A stretch of 64,000 nucleotides of DNA from Oscarella lobularis (Eukaryota; Porifera; Homoscleromorpha; Homosclerophorida; Oscarellidae): assembly GCF_947507565.1 (NCBI RefSeq), contig NC_089191.1, positions 1,736,001-1,800,000 on the forward strand, read 5' to 3'. The notes beneath the pieces were generated by a model. It saw only the letters and a program-made list of their open reading frames with translations, had not been told where the DNA came from and did not search any database. The position numbers and the translations under genes are program-made. Below, piece by piece: positions 10,486-23,400 of this stretch (position 1 is its first letter; each line of letters begins with the position of its first letter).

Positions 10486-13400
10486 TCAAACCCGAAGACA
10501 GAAGAAGGCTTTCTTCAGAAGGCGAGAAACTGTTCCCAATCCTTCGATCTGCTTTCTTGGGCAATCACGTGCTAAAGAGACAGGTGTATGAAAATATGAG
10601 TTGTCTCACAATCGCCCAAAATGTAAATCGCATTGCTGGCTCGCTTTGCCAACAACAACATGAAGTGTTTAGATAATAATGAAAAGGCAATCAGAAAGCC
10701 CTAATAATTTGACAGTTGAACGTTGCAGTATTGGAATAATAAAATAAGCCTTCTTGTTAATTTACAAAAAAGAATTTCATTGACGACAACTATTTCCTTT
10801 TTGAAGAAATTTCGTAGATAATCAAATTAAGCTCGTTTTTAGATTACCTAAGAAAACATCATCTACTTCTTTTATCAATGATTCTGAAACGTATCGCTAG
10901 AAACGTCGGCATATCTTACATTCGCTGAGGGCAGAGCCTTCGAAAGAGCGATTAGTTATTTAGGGAGTAGTACTACAAGTCTAACTTAATCAACTAAGTA
11001 GCATCAACTCACATTATACTTTATCAACGAAATAATAAGTATAGTAGCTGTCACAGACTCTGATAAGATAAAACGGAGAGCACATGCATGAATATAGCAT
11101 ATCACAGAGAAAGAATGAACTCTAACTGATTGAACTAAACGGACAAGCGGACAAACCCACCTCTTTTCCTACTGAGGACCGCACAGACGCATCCAGCCAC
11201 AACAGCAACAAGTCCAAAAATCACGAGCACACAACCAATGTAGCCGTTGGGTGAATGATGGAGGCAAACAGATTCCTCCTGCATGTTGTCCGGAATTGAA
11301 TGATAATTCTTCGAAACTAATTCTATAGCGCGATATGATTGGCGTAAGCAGAGTGAATTTCCTTTTCCTTTGCTTATGCAATCAAGACATTTGCCATTGA
11401 CGCAAAACTCTGAAAAAATCAGTAGTGAAGATTAGCGTAACCTGACACACGTACATGCGCTAAAACACCTACCGGAAGCGGATTTAACATAGACAACGAC
11501 GTCGCTTATGTCAATAGAAGAAAAGCCGTCAGGCGGTGCACGAGGAAAAACAACGAGGAGATTTTGACTGTCCTTCCAAACGCCGAAGTGATAGAGATCT
11601 TCCAGGTTACGCGGACTGAATTGAATAAGTCGCTTTACTGAGTCCGAATGACTCGCCGTCGGTCGATTTGTTTCTTCAGAAAAGACCAATTCAATAGCAG
11701 TTCCGAGAACAAAACGACCATCAATTGAAGGATGAAACGCAATGCTTATAAGTTCAGGAGCCTAAAAAGAAATCATCGTTATGCTAAAAACCTAGCAGAC
11801 GCATGTATATAGTTTTTACGCGTTCTAGAGGAGGTCGCTGCTTTTCATTTATCGTTTCGACTGAGCGCTTGGACTTTGACGAAAACGAATCGCTTTTCAC
11901 AGAAACGCATGACATCTCTATTCCGGAAAACGTCAAAACTGGAGCGTTGTCATTGACGACTTCAATGTGAACTCGCACACGAATCGATCCCAACGACGGA
12001 GAGAGTGTGCTGCCTTGAGGCATTGTACTGTTGAAGCCGTTGTCCCACAGCGTAACGTCAATCTGCATTGAGAGAGCTAATTAACTGGGAAAAGGGACTG
12101 TTAGCGGGCCTACGTATCGTGAGATTCGCTGCTGCGTATCGCCAACAAAAACCCGAGGTTCATCAGCCAGAGTTATACAACCCACACTAGATAAAGCACC
12201 TATGTAGTCACTATATGTTCCAACTCCGGTAAACGTTAGCGCGTGGCCGCTGGAAGAAGGGGTTACCTAAAGACGAGAACATATTAGGGACGACATGCAT
12301 GCAATCTAAACAGTGTGTATGCTTATGAGCGTACGCTTAGACCCTCGGGCAGCTTAAAAGCGTACACAACAGCGAGATATTCGTCCTCGTCTAACAAACC
12401 ACTTGGTGAGGACCTAAGAGACAAATAATGCCAAACAAGAAATTCATTTTTAGAAGTTTCCTTACGAGAGTGTAACGATTCCCTTCGAAATTTTATTTGA
12501 ATCTTTGTCTTTGATTTGAGCGCGGTACAACTTCGATGCAATGCGTTGAAAAGAAATCATCTCTTCAGTCACATAAATGTCGTCTTCCACGTCGTAGCCG
12601 AGCCCCAAGTCAAGAACGGGCGGATCGTTTCGTTCTCGAACGTCAATATAAACTGTGACCACGTCGCTAACGGCACCCATGTCGTCCGTCACTGTCACTG
12701 TGATAGTTCTTGTACCGGGACGAATATCTTCGTCCCGTCCATAAAAATAGGTCATTGTCCTTATAACCTTCAATTAAATGCAATCAGTATACAGTTAAGT
12801 GAGTGAAAATTCAATTAAGTATTCCGAATATACCTTTCTGTACTGAGCCGAGGAAGCAGCCCCGAAGAAAACAAACGTGACAGTGCGATCTTCGCCCACC
12901 GTACTGACTTTTGTTCTCATTTTGATGACAGTTCCAAGAAGAACCGCTTCGTCGACAGTTATGTTCTCGAAAAGGCTCGCATCCAAATCACCACTTAGTG
13001 TCACCGTTGCATTGGCCATTTCAGGACTGTCAATGTCACTGAGAACAAAGTCGGAAGGAAACAGTTCGACGCGATCGGTGTCGTCTTCCGTGAACGTCAC
13101 AGCGCGTTGAAGAAACGCCTGCGTCGGTGCGTAGTTTGCAGCGTCGAAGCCAAAGCGCACAACAGGACGGTCGTTGACAGTAACAACCGAAACCTGTAGA
13201 GAAAAGCTCTCTTAATTAAAACCGACAGCATTCAACTGGCGGTCCACATACGTTAACGTGAAATTCAAAGCTGGCTAGTTCGTGATCCCGAACAGTAAAA
13301 ATGACAAGTCTAAAAGCGATTACAGTAAAGGACACGAATACTATTATAAACGCTACCTATGATGCGAATCGTAGTCCGCTGGATTGGAGTTTAGGTTCGA

Positions 13401-16400
13401 GAAAGTAATGCGCGATAGAGCTGCACTGTAGTCTGACGACGACGCCTCACCGGTAATACTCTACGTCATAAAATAATAACATTGTAAGCACAGTTTCTAC
13501 GCTGCGAAACCAGACCATTGTCGGGAACGAAAAGTCCACGGAAAGATGCGAGGAAATGAGGCTACGATTCAGCGAAAGAACATCGTCATATACAATAGCG
13601 TTTACACCATAATCAATTCGACAAGTCGCACTGAAATTCGTTTCTTACAAAAGAGCAAGTAATAGCTAATGCATATCTGACCTGGTAATGCTGTCCTCAA
13701 TGTCCTCGTCAAAAATAACAACTCCTGCGGCCAAACGAAAACTATCTGTACCCTCTTTGAAAACGACGTCAGTATAGTTGACACCATTCAAAGAAATGAC
13801 TGGTCGATCATTGACGTTATTGATTATAATCCTGTTTGAAATAGTGACTATAATATTTTGCAAAAAGCCGATATAAAACTGACATAGTCGTAGCCGTCGA
13901 ATTATGAACACCGTCTGAAACGGTGAACGTAACTGTTCGGTTGAGTGGTCGCACCGGTTCAACGGCCCTAAATATAGAAAACCACAATCAGTCATAGGTC
14001 AAAGCGTCGGTGCATGAACATTTTATTTACCTGTTAAAGTAGTTAACATTGTTAAGCACTTTTTGATAGACTTCTACCGACGAATTTCCTTTTATGCTAA
14101 GCCTGGCAGTGCTGGGATATGACTAGGAAAAATAGTCTTTACCCAAGAAAACAGACTGCATGACTATTGCTCTTACCTTCACGACCACTTCATAGGCAGA
14201 AGAGCCGTGAAGGAAAAGGCCTTCGTCGTCGCATTCCAAACATGCGAGAAAAATTTCAGCCCACTTAATACCATAGCTGTGACATCTTCAAGTTAAAAAC
14301 TGTAAAGAAAACAACCGCAAAACGTCTCACTAGGAATGGTCAATGTCTGTGATGCGAAGATTTCCCGAGATGACACTTGAAAGCCCTACGTCGCCTTCGG
14401 TAAAGTAGACTAGACCTGCCAAAAAAGACAAACATGTCGAATGGTGCAAAAAAGAAAGTGAAAAAAATATACTTGAAAGAGTGACGTTCGGAGAATGATC
14501 ATTCGTTCCTACAAATGTCACCTTGACGTTTCCTGCTGGAACAATAACTCCATGTTTGTCTTTGACAGTTACTTCGATAACCCTATGAAAATATACAAGG
14601 TGAAAACAACTTTGCAATCGAAGCATTGAATCGTGGTGCCTCGTGACATTGTCCTCTGAAAGAGATGGGCAGTCGTGCTGATACGCCACCAACATCAAAA
14701 CGTCAGTCAAAGCAACTGGAATTATTGGTTCTATTCGAAGGGATGGCCTAAGGAAAGCGTAACATTAGTATCATTCTACACTGCATCTCGTAAATGTATT
14801 ACTTTGATCCGGCTTCTGGAACTGCAGACACGATTCGAACTTTGCCTGCAACTGACGATGCTTCAGCATACGAAGAGCGCTGATAAATTCGCACTGCCTC
14901 GTGCCAAGAAAATTCAATCTAAATAACAACGAATAAGAAAAAGGACAAAACACATCAATAAAGTTCACCCTCTCTTTAAGGAGCAGTCGCTCATTGTAAT
15001 TGTGAACAACAAACGTAACTTCAGACCAATCCTAGGAGTAGAACATCTCATCATAGAACGATTATGATAAACTAACTTACGCCGGCACCGACACGGCTCG
15101 CTTCGATGAGTTCAGGATCAACAATATAGACAAATTCCTTCTGCCGTGTGTAGTAAATGGTGTGATCAAGAGTTGCATTGTCCTTAGCGTCGAAATCGAT
15201 TTGATAACGATCGCAAGAGGTTCGTTCGCCGAAGGGAGCTTCACAGTTAAAGAGCTTTTCCCTGTGGCACGTACCGTTGCAACCGTCCAAATCACCAACG
15301 TTCCCATCGTCGCATTGTTCGGGAAACTCGCGAAAACCGTTGCCGCACAAAAAACAGCCCCCTCCCGAGCACCCAAAGCCGTCTTTCAGCAGACAAACCG
15401 ACGTTCCATTCGAAAGCGACGAGCAGTTGTATCCGGTCTCGATTGCACAAGACGAACTGCAACCGTCGTCATTTGCACCGTTGCCGTCATCGCACGTTTC
15501 GTTACCGACGACCAGACCGTCGCCGCAGACAGAGACGCACGTGCTGAGATTGTACACCGGCGTCGAGCAATCGAATCCCACTAAAGCGACGCACGTGGCG
15601 TTGTCGCATCCCGGCCCACCGCCTGCATCACAGTCTTCACCCGCGACACGAACGCCATCGCCGCACACTTGGCGGTAGCAAACACTTCGTTCCTTTTCCT
15701 CACTTGAACAGTCGTACCCGATCTCGATTGTGCAATTCGAGGCGCATCCGTCACCGGTCACGTTGTTGCCGTCGTCGCAACTTTCAAGTCCCTCGCTTGT
15801 CCCCTCAACGACTCCATTTCCACACTCGCTGCACACCGCTGTGGCGTTGGGTCCCAAGTCGGCGCGCATAGTCGCGTTTTGACACAACTCCTCAGAAGAC
15901 GTCGAATTCGATCGAAAGCGACGAAAATCCGACGACTCCTCTGTCGGAGGTTCCGTCGTTGTTATATTAATCGATCGTGGATGTCGACGTGTAGCCGTTT
16001 CTCGCCGACGTCTTGGTCGACCGCTTCGACATTCGTCCCCAGTTGCACGTCCTTCGTCTTCACCGTCGATGATATTTTCAATTCGTGAAATTATTCCAGA
16101 AGCGAGAGCGTTGCCCGAAGACACACGAAAGCACATTTTGAATCCTATTATAGATACGGCTTCGCTGACTACGTCACGGGTTTTAGACCTGCTGCCGCAT
16201 TTTTCCGAAAGCCGCAGTAATTGCAGTCTGCCTCTATCGCTTATTAGTGCTCTTGTAACGTTCGAAGCTTCGGCTGAACTAATGTTTAGCGAGCAGAGTG
16301 TCTTCCCTAGGCATTGCTTCATCGCCTCGTGCATGTAGTCACCAAAATTGCGACATTCCGTATTAAATGGATTTTTTATCCTGAAGGCAAAATTCGCTGC

Positions 16401-19400
16401 CATGAACTTATCCGAGGATTTCATAAGACAATGAGTGGTGTTTTTTATCCATTCGCTCCATGCCGACATTTCACAGAGAGGCTGTAGAACATTTGAGAAA
16501 AACGAGTCGATGCCGCAGTAAAACTTTTCATTAGAACAGGAAACATACTCCAAGCAAACGCTTGATTTTTTGGTACAAGGCAAATCGGCTAAAATAGGAA
16601 ACTTTAATTAACACTGAAAGAGGCGATTTTAAAACTTACGTTCGGTACACAGCCGTCCTGTATAGCCTTTCTGGCACTCACAAGAGAAACCGTTTACGTG
16701 GTCTCGACAAAATTTCGTGTGCGACGAACACGGCGCGGAAAGGCAATCGTTTATATCTGTAGAAAGAAAAACAATTTTTTTTCAATGAAGAAGACTGTAA
16801 TAACAAACAAACGCTCACCTTCGTCACAATTCAAACCTTCGTACCCGGCAGGGCAAATGACAAGAGTAGAACTACTGATTCGCGATGGTCTTCCACCGTC
16901 CTCAGCCGTAACATTGATGACAGATTTATTCCTCTCATTCCACTTCCAAGTTTTCATCAGCACTATAACGCCGGACACCTTATCCACAGCCAGGTAATCA
17001 GTTTCATTTCCGCTAATGGTGAACGTCACATTTGCATTCGAACCAACATCGCGGTCGCTAGCCATCACTGTCGCAACGGTTGTCCCGCTCGCCGTATTGT
17101 CCGCCAAATCTGCGAACCAAACGTCGCGATCGAACTGAGGAGTGTTATCGTTTTCGTCTGAAATGTTCACCATCAAACGGAACTGCGTCGATCGAATCGT
17201 TCCGCTTCCTGAAACACGTTCCTCAGTCAGAGATATTACCAAATTTACAACCGATTGCACTTCGCGATCGACACTGCCGGCGACGACAATCTCTCCCGAA
17301 TCACGACTGATATTGAACCAACCGCGTTCGTTGCCGGACTCGATGCGGTGCATAAAGCTTGGAGCAGCAAATGCGTCTTGATCGTCGCTTTCCGACGTGT
17401 ACGTTGCAACGCGACTATTTGGGGGAGAATTCTCTGCCACAGCCGCGCTCGCCGGATCGTCGTAGCCGCAGAGGAATCCCCATTTTCCCGGGGGACAGAG
17501 GCAACGATAGACGGCAAAAGCGTCTTCGCACGAGGCGCCGCGACGACAGTTGGCGCTCTCGCATTCGTCACGACTGCGATCGCAGAGACGACCGCCTATA
17601 CCAAACGAGCAATGACACGCGAACGTCTCGTTGAGCTCCTCGCAGCTGCTAGACGGATCACTCACGGCGCACGGACTGCTCGGCTGGCAGTCGCAAGCGT
17701 CGCCTCGCATGTCGCCGTCCACGTCACGCTGATTTGGATTGAAATCCAGTCGACAGTTGTCGACGACGTCAGGCACTGCGTCTTCATCAAAATCAGCTAA
17801 GTAATATAAGCTCAAGCTCCAATTTACTAAGGTGATGATCTAACAGAGCTTACCAATGCAGGAAGAGATGTTAGCTGAAGCGTTTCTCAATGTAAATGTC
17901 ATTTGCGGGCATGTGATGCAGACTCGACCACGTGAATGACTCTGGTACGTTCCTCTTGGACACGCTTGACAAGGCACAAGGCCGTGGCCAATTGAGTAAT
18001 GACCAGGCGTACAAGGAGCTAGATGAAAAAGATATCAGTCTATATAACATGAAAAAGTAGATTAACTCTGCAATAAACCAGCAATGTCCAGTATGCCACG
18101 AAAATTTTGGGAAAGTTATAAAGCTAGATGTACTAATGTGCATACTAGTATTGCAAAGACATTGGGCATGAAATAGAACTGTACTAGAAACGCGCCTAAG
18201 GCGTAGATACCCACCTTTGCATTCGCTCTCATAGATTGAACCTGTGCCTTCAGTAAAGTAGCCAGAACGACAACGGGTGCAGTTGCGGGCACCGAAGTAG
18301 GTTTGAAAAGAGTCAGTAGGACATTCAACACACGGCAAGAAACTTGTGTCGGAATACTGCCCCGGAGGACAGCTAAAAGAATAATTTACGGTCACTTGCA
18401 CTCGCATCGTGTCGCTCAGCGGAGCGCGTCCGGAATCGGTAGCTGTCAAGAGCGTATAGCAATGCAGCTCGGTAATGACAGAGAAGATGGGCTCCGGATA
18501 GTAAAGCTTTCCGGACTTTCGATCGATGTCCAAAAACGTGCAGTTCCCCCCTGATATATTGTAGCGGAGCAATCCATTCAGACCCGGATCGGGATCTACG
18601 ACAGAGACGGTAAAAATTACGAAGTTTTTCTTGACGACGTCTGCCTCTTGAATAACAACGGACGCAAGTCGGTTGGGGAAGAGAGGCTGATGGTCGTTGG
18701 TGGGAATTTTCACAATGCGATGTACGGTGCGATTTCCGAGGCGAGCACCCCCCTTTGCGTTGACGAGTTCCAAGTCGAAAACTTCCACGTCTTCGACAAT
18801 AGAATTTTTCACAATGCCCACGACAACGTGGGTCATATTCTCGTCTTCGGCATAAGTTAATGTGAAATCGTTTAGTAGCCGAATATCAGCTTCGCTTTCG
18901 TTCGAACTGACAACCGCTGTCCTGTTTCGGCCAAGCCAAACAACCTCAATATCTCCAAAGGCGCCTCTTCTTCGAACAATCGACACAGAAATGTTTCCAC
19001 CTGCGCTCTCGAGAGCAGTCGTGTTGTCTTCAAGAAACTCAATAACGCCACGAGCATCGTCATTTTCCTCCACGTAAATCCATATCTTACTGTTCGATCC
19101 GACAGAGACGCCCGGCCTAGCGTAGTCAATATTCACAGCATAAGTACTATTCAATTCCGGAACGTCGTCGTCAACAACAGTGAATTCTATTTGAGTCCTG
19201 CTGCTTCCAACAAGTAGCCAGTCTTTCCTCGACAAAGCTATTTGGCTAGAAGCACTGTCACCGTCTGGGTTCGTCACCGAAGTTCTAAACACTACCGTAC
19301 TGTTCACAAGGTCGTCGCGTGAACAGCGTCGTTCGACTTCGTAGCGGAACATTCGCGCTTCCTCTGGTGTCCGTACGATAGGCTCGAGCTCGACAAACTC

Positions 19401-20048
19401 GACAACGCCGTACGGTCGAAGCGGCGACGTCACGATTAAAACGGAGACGGCACGTTCGGCGTCGATCAAAGCGCGATCAGACGCGCTAACAAGACGGACT
19501 TTCGCGGATGCATGATAAAGGCCTGTGATGGCGACGACAGCGATTTGAAGTGAGACGCTTTTCTGGCCTTCATCGAAATAGAGGATTCCCGACTGATTCT
19601 TCATTTCAGGACCAAAGCCGAAAAGCGGCTCGACGAGCCATTCGACAGTGGCTGGACCAACGTAGCCGAGAGTCCGCTGAACTACGAAAGTGGCTGAAGA
19701 CTGATCCATCTGACAGCATAAGAATGGCTCGGCAAAAAGAAAAACGCCATGCTGCTGATGATAGCTGAAGAACAAGGCAACTTGAACGGAAGGAATCCTG
19801 TCCATAAAAGCCGTCACGGATTGCTCTGTTTTGTTGATGACTTGAACCGGCAAAAGCCATTCCGTCCCGTTCCACAAATAAATAACCGGATCAATAGCCT
19901 GAGGGTCGACCGTCGGATCTGTAACTTTCGAATTCGCAAGAAGCATCGATTCGGTATTGTAAATTGTGTCGAGTTCAGCCGGAGGATTCGCAATCGCAGA
20001 AGCGTTGGACGACGACAAAAGAAAGGTATAATTTCCGTAAAGAAGATC
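10486..20048 (-). CDS. Giant surface protein, part 3: Calx-beta, cadherin, TSP3, EGF, DUF4215-like, cadherin-like repeats, TM
   Basis: Joined in phase 0 to the exon ending at 20467 (donor GTATGC; intron 20049-20466). Exons resolved: 20048-18215, 18018-17854, 17796-16819, 16756-16640, 16588-15081, 15031-14969; several more follow to about 11161. Domains in order: two or three Calx-beta modules, a cadherin repeat, GCC2/GCC3 cysteine repeats, thrombospondin type-3 (DxDxDxxxD.C), EGF, two cadherin repeats, calcium-type EGF (DINDC), an unassigned Cys-rich region, an RRRRE basic cleavage motif, then DUF4215-like repeats (CDDGNN.TGDGC) near 15200-15830. From 14.7 to 11.4 kb there are cadherin-like segments (NDRPV, NDPPV, NDNAP motifs). 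A transmembrane helix follows near 11170-11240 ([18 protein letters not shown]) with an SRKR stop-transfer. A predicted last exon (10571-10486) gives a tail of about 30 aa; it is the least certain part. Confidence 0.7.
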
Positions 20049-20466
20049 CTAAACAGAGAAATATAGTTAAAAATACAGTCATGGATTAGGCAAAAAAGAC
20101 CCCCACCCCATCCGATTGAATAGGTATAAGTTATTGACTCATGATCATGCATTATTTCATTTAGGGCACGAGGGGTGTGACTTTGCCTCGGGCTAAGCAC
20201 CGAGTACTTTAAATGAAATCATATTGCACGACCATCACTCTATAAGTCATTTATTACATGGCCGTGACTCTCGACCTGTCATCGAGACACGTTCGAATCG
20301 GTCGCAAAGTGACACACCCTTTGCAATAACTAGGGCAATAACTACGGAAGTGCAATAAGAATCGACTCTCGTGATTCGTCGAGAGTCGCGTGCCATGAAA
20401 TAAGAGGCATTATACTAATAGTAACTTGAGCTAATACGGCTTATTGTAACTTAATGTACTGCATAC
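20049..20466 (-). other. Intron joining repeat exon to Calx-beta exon, with palindromes
   Basis: The minus-strand donor TGG|GTATGC and acceptor TTTAG|GATC are both phase 0. The intron contains ATTTCATTTA...TAAATGAAAT (about 20154-20218), enclosing a CGAGG/CCTCG inner pair, and GACTCTCG...CGAGAGTC (about 20364-20388). This looks like a small palindromic insertion or structured RNA. No open frame crosses it. Confidence 0.55.
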
Positions 20467-23400
20467 CCAAATGGCTCCAGTCGGAATTCTAGCGCTAGGA
20501 TCGATCTGCTGAAAAGCAGACCGACGTCGTCGTCGACTACTTCCCGTTGTCCCTGGTTCGACAGAAATTGACATTCCTTCAAGCAAAGAATCTTCTTCAG
20601 CAAAAATGTAACCAATCGACCCCTCTGCACCAGCTGGAAGAGGCGACTCAAAATCCTCGCCGTTCGTTTCAAGATCCATAGGAATAGGCACTGTTTCAAG
20701 ATAGACTGAGGTGCCGTTCTCGACCGTCACCGACGACGTGCCGATCGTTATACCGTCGCTAGCAGACGACGTCGTCATTCCAGCGCCGTTGTAAGCTCTA
20801 ACTAAGACGTAATAAGTCTTCGGCGCTAGATCAAGTCCGTCGACAATCCAGTCGACTTCAACTCCAGCGCTTTTGTACTCTCGCACGTCGGGCGACGTAG
20901 GCGACGTTCCGACGGCCATTTCGTACTCAGAAATCCCGCTTTCGTCGTCATTCGCCGCCCAGTTCGCACGAACATGATCGGCACTTAGTTGATAGTCCAA
21001 CTCGGCGGTACCCTTCGCTCCGTCGCGAACGAAAAGAATTGTCGGTGGCGACGGATCGATGATGAATCCGTTCGAACTGCTCGAAGCATTCAGTCGGGCC
21101 CAGTTAACAGCCACTACCGTTGAATAATACCAGACGCCGAACGAAAAAGTACACGCAGTGCATGTTACCTCATCCGTCGTCGCAGAAGCCGACTCGTACG
21201 ACGATATGTCGCAGGCACCTGGCGCTGTTCCGACGCACCAGAGAAATTCCATCAGTTCGGATTCGCCGTCGTAGAAGCCGCTCCAACCAATCGTCAATTG
21301 GAAGTCGGTCGTATTCCACGAATCGATGTCCGTTTGATTTTTGCCTTCGTACACTTCGCCGGGCACAGGTGGAGTGAAATCGACTGTAAGCGTTTGAGAT
21401 TCATGAGTCGTTGTCTGCTGAGCGTCGTCGGTGCCCGTCACCTCTATGCGATACTCCCCGTCGTTTTCGAGATCGAGCGGCATCGTGCGCATAGTGATGT
21501 GAGACCGCCGTTCTTCCAAGCATTCGCCGTGCAAACAGGACGTGCAATCGTCCTGAGTACCGCCTGAGCTCCTTTTGCCGTTGGCGCATGGACGGCAGGC
21601 TAAGGCGAAGTCGACGCCGTCAACGAGACTGCGGCTGTAGTTTGGCCGACAAAAAGCCGCGAGATGAAGAAGAGGAAACGAGCTATAGTCGCTAGCAAAC
21701 GAGAAGGCGACGACTTGATCTGCTATGCTAGCAGATAACATTTCCTTGCCGGACGAATTGACGTGAATGAGTCCCACGTGCTGACAATAGACCGAGCCAG
21801 ACTCGGCTCTCTTTACGAGCGTTAATGATACGCCGCGTTTGCTCGGAACAGACGTTAAAACGTGAGCGCCTTCTGATGATTCTTCAATTTCCATAACTTC
21901 GCTGTAAAAGTGTGTCGCTCTTTCAAAGTGGCAAACACGATGAAAGGTGCCATTTGGGGAGATTGAAAATAAGTACCACGACTCGGCGCTGGTCACGGCT
22001 ATCAAATCGCTTTTGGAAAATAACTTCGCCGCGGTAATGTTCATTGGCTGACCAGATACGCCTGGTAAGCTGACGGAGGCAACTGGAGTCAACGTGTTCC
22101 CTCCAGTTGAATAAACAGTTATGACATCTTTCGCTTGATCGACGACAATAAGTCGTCCGAGATCGTTTCGAGAAATTCGCGCGTCTTCCGAAACAGTAAA
22201 GTTTGCAAGCGTCCGCCAATTGACAGGCAACGAAGGACTAAACGTGAGCAAAGCGCAAAGTTCAATCGGAGAGCCGGAATCGCGCAGGACGGTGATGTCA
22301 AGCTCGATTTCCGTCGCTGACCTTTCGGTTAGAACAACGGAACGACCGAGTCGAAGCCCAAGCGGCCAGAAGGACGTCAGAAAAACGGAATCAATTTGAG
22401 TAACCTTGTCGGTGGTCGAACTATTGAAAAACAAAAGACGATCGTCATAAACGACGACGACAAAGTTGTTTCCGGCAACCACCGACGGAAATAGACCGGT
22501 TATCGTATCGTTTGTGCGAAACACTTGAACTTTCGACGTATCTCTTTCGGCAACAAAGGCGACGAAACGCATATCAGCCACGACAATACGTTCCTTTGAG
22601 ATCAATCGAAATGTCGCCGTGCCGTTCAAACTCACAAACGAATAAGTTACGTCGGGTACCGTCACCGAATATGGCAGCTCGCCGACGTCGCGGCAGCACG
22701 GCGAATCGGCAGGGAAAAACCCGCCAATGGCAGTAGAATTCATCACAACGGCACTAGCTTCTGTATCATTGCTCGTAGTCTCGTTGCTAGAATCCTGAAA
22801 TACCCGCCAAGTAAATCCAGTTCGAGGATTCGAGACAAATTCGTTCGTAAGACAGTGCAGATCGCCGGGCGAGTTTAACGCGATAGCGCCTCCAATGCTA
22901 GTCGGCGAGCTGGAAGCATTCACACCAAATCGATGCCCGTCGTACGTATCTGCGACAAAACAGACGTCGTTCGGTATTTGTCTAACGCCGTCGGAAACAG
23001 ACGTTATTTCAAGTCCGGCACCGTTTATCGCTGTGACGGCGACGGTGTACCGACTGCCAGGCTTGACAACGCTTAGAGGCACAGACACATTTGTCTGCTT
23101 GGTCAGTTCATCGTTGGTTGCAATATTAAGACCACTTGACCAGTACATGCCTACTGAATCAAACGTGTGCTCGTAAACGGTGTATCTGTAGCCGTCTATT
23201 CCACTCTCAGGATCGGAGAAGCCGTTCCAGTAGGCCGACACGACGTTGTCGTCTGAAAAATAATCTTGGTCCAAGTTGGAACTTTCTTGCCCGTCGAATA
23301 CTTGGCCAGGCAACGGAGGAGATACATCTACGACAACGCCGTCAGACGGGATGTACTCCGAATTTAACCCGGCTTTGTTAGCCGCCGACACGTAAGCGAC

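Noticed and set aside
10355-10564. 69-codon minus-strand frame as the cytoplasmic tail of the giant gene
   Set aside because: The frame has a stop just upstream and does not fit the phase of the transmembrane exon; the 10571-10486 exon in another frame fits better.
15162-17800. Plus-strand frames of 133-181 codons opposite the TSP3/EGF/DUF4215-like exons
   Set aside because: Antisense shadows of a codon-biased coding strand.
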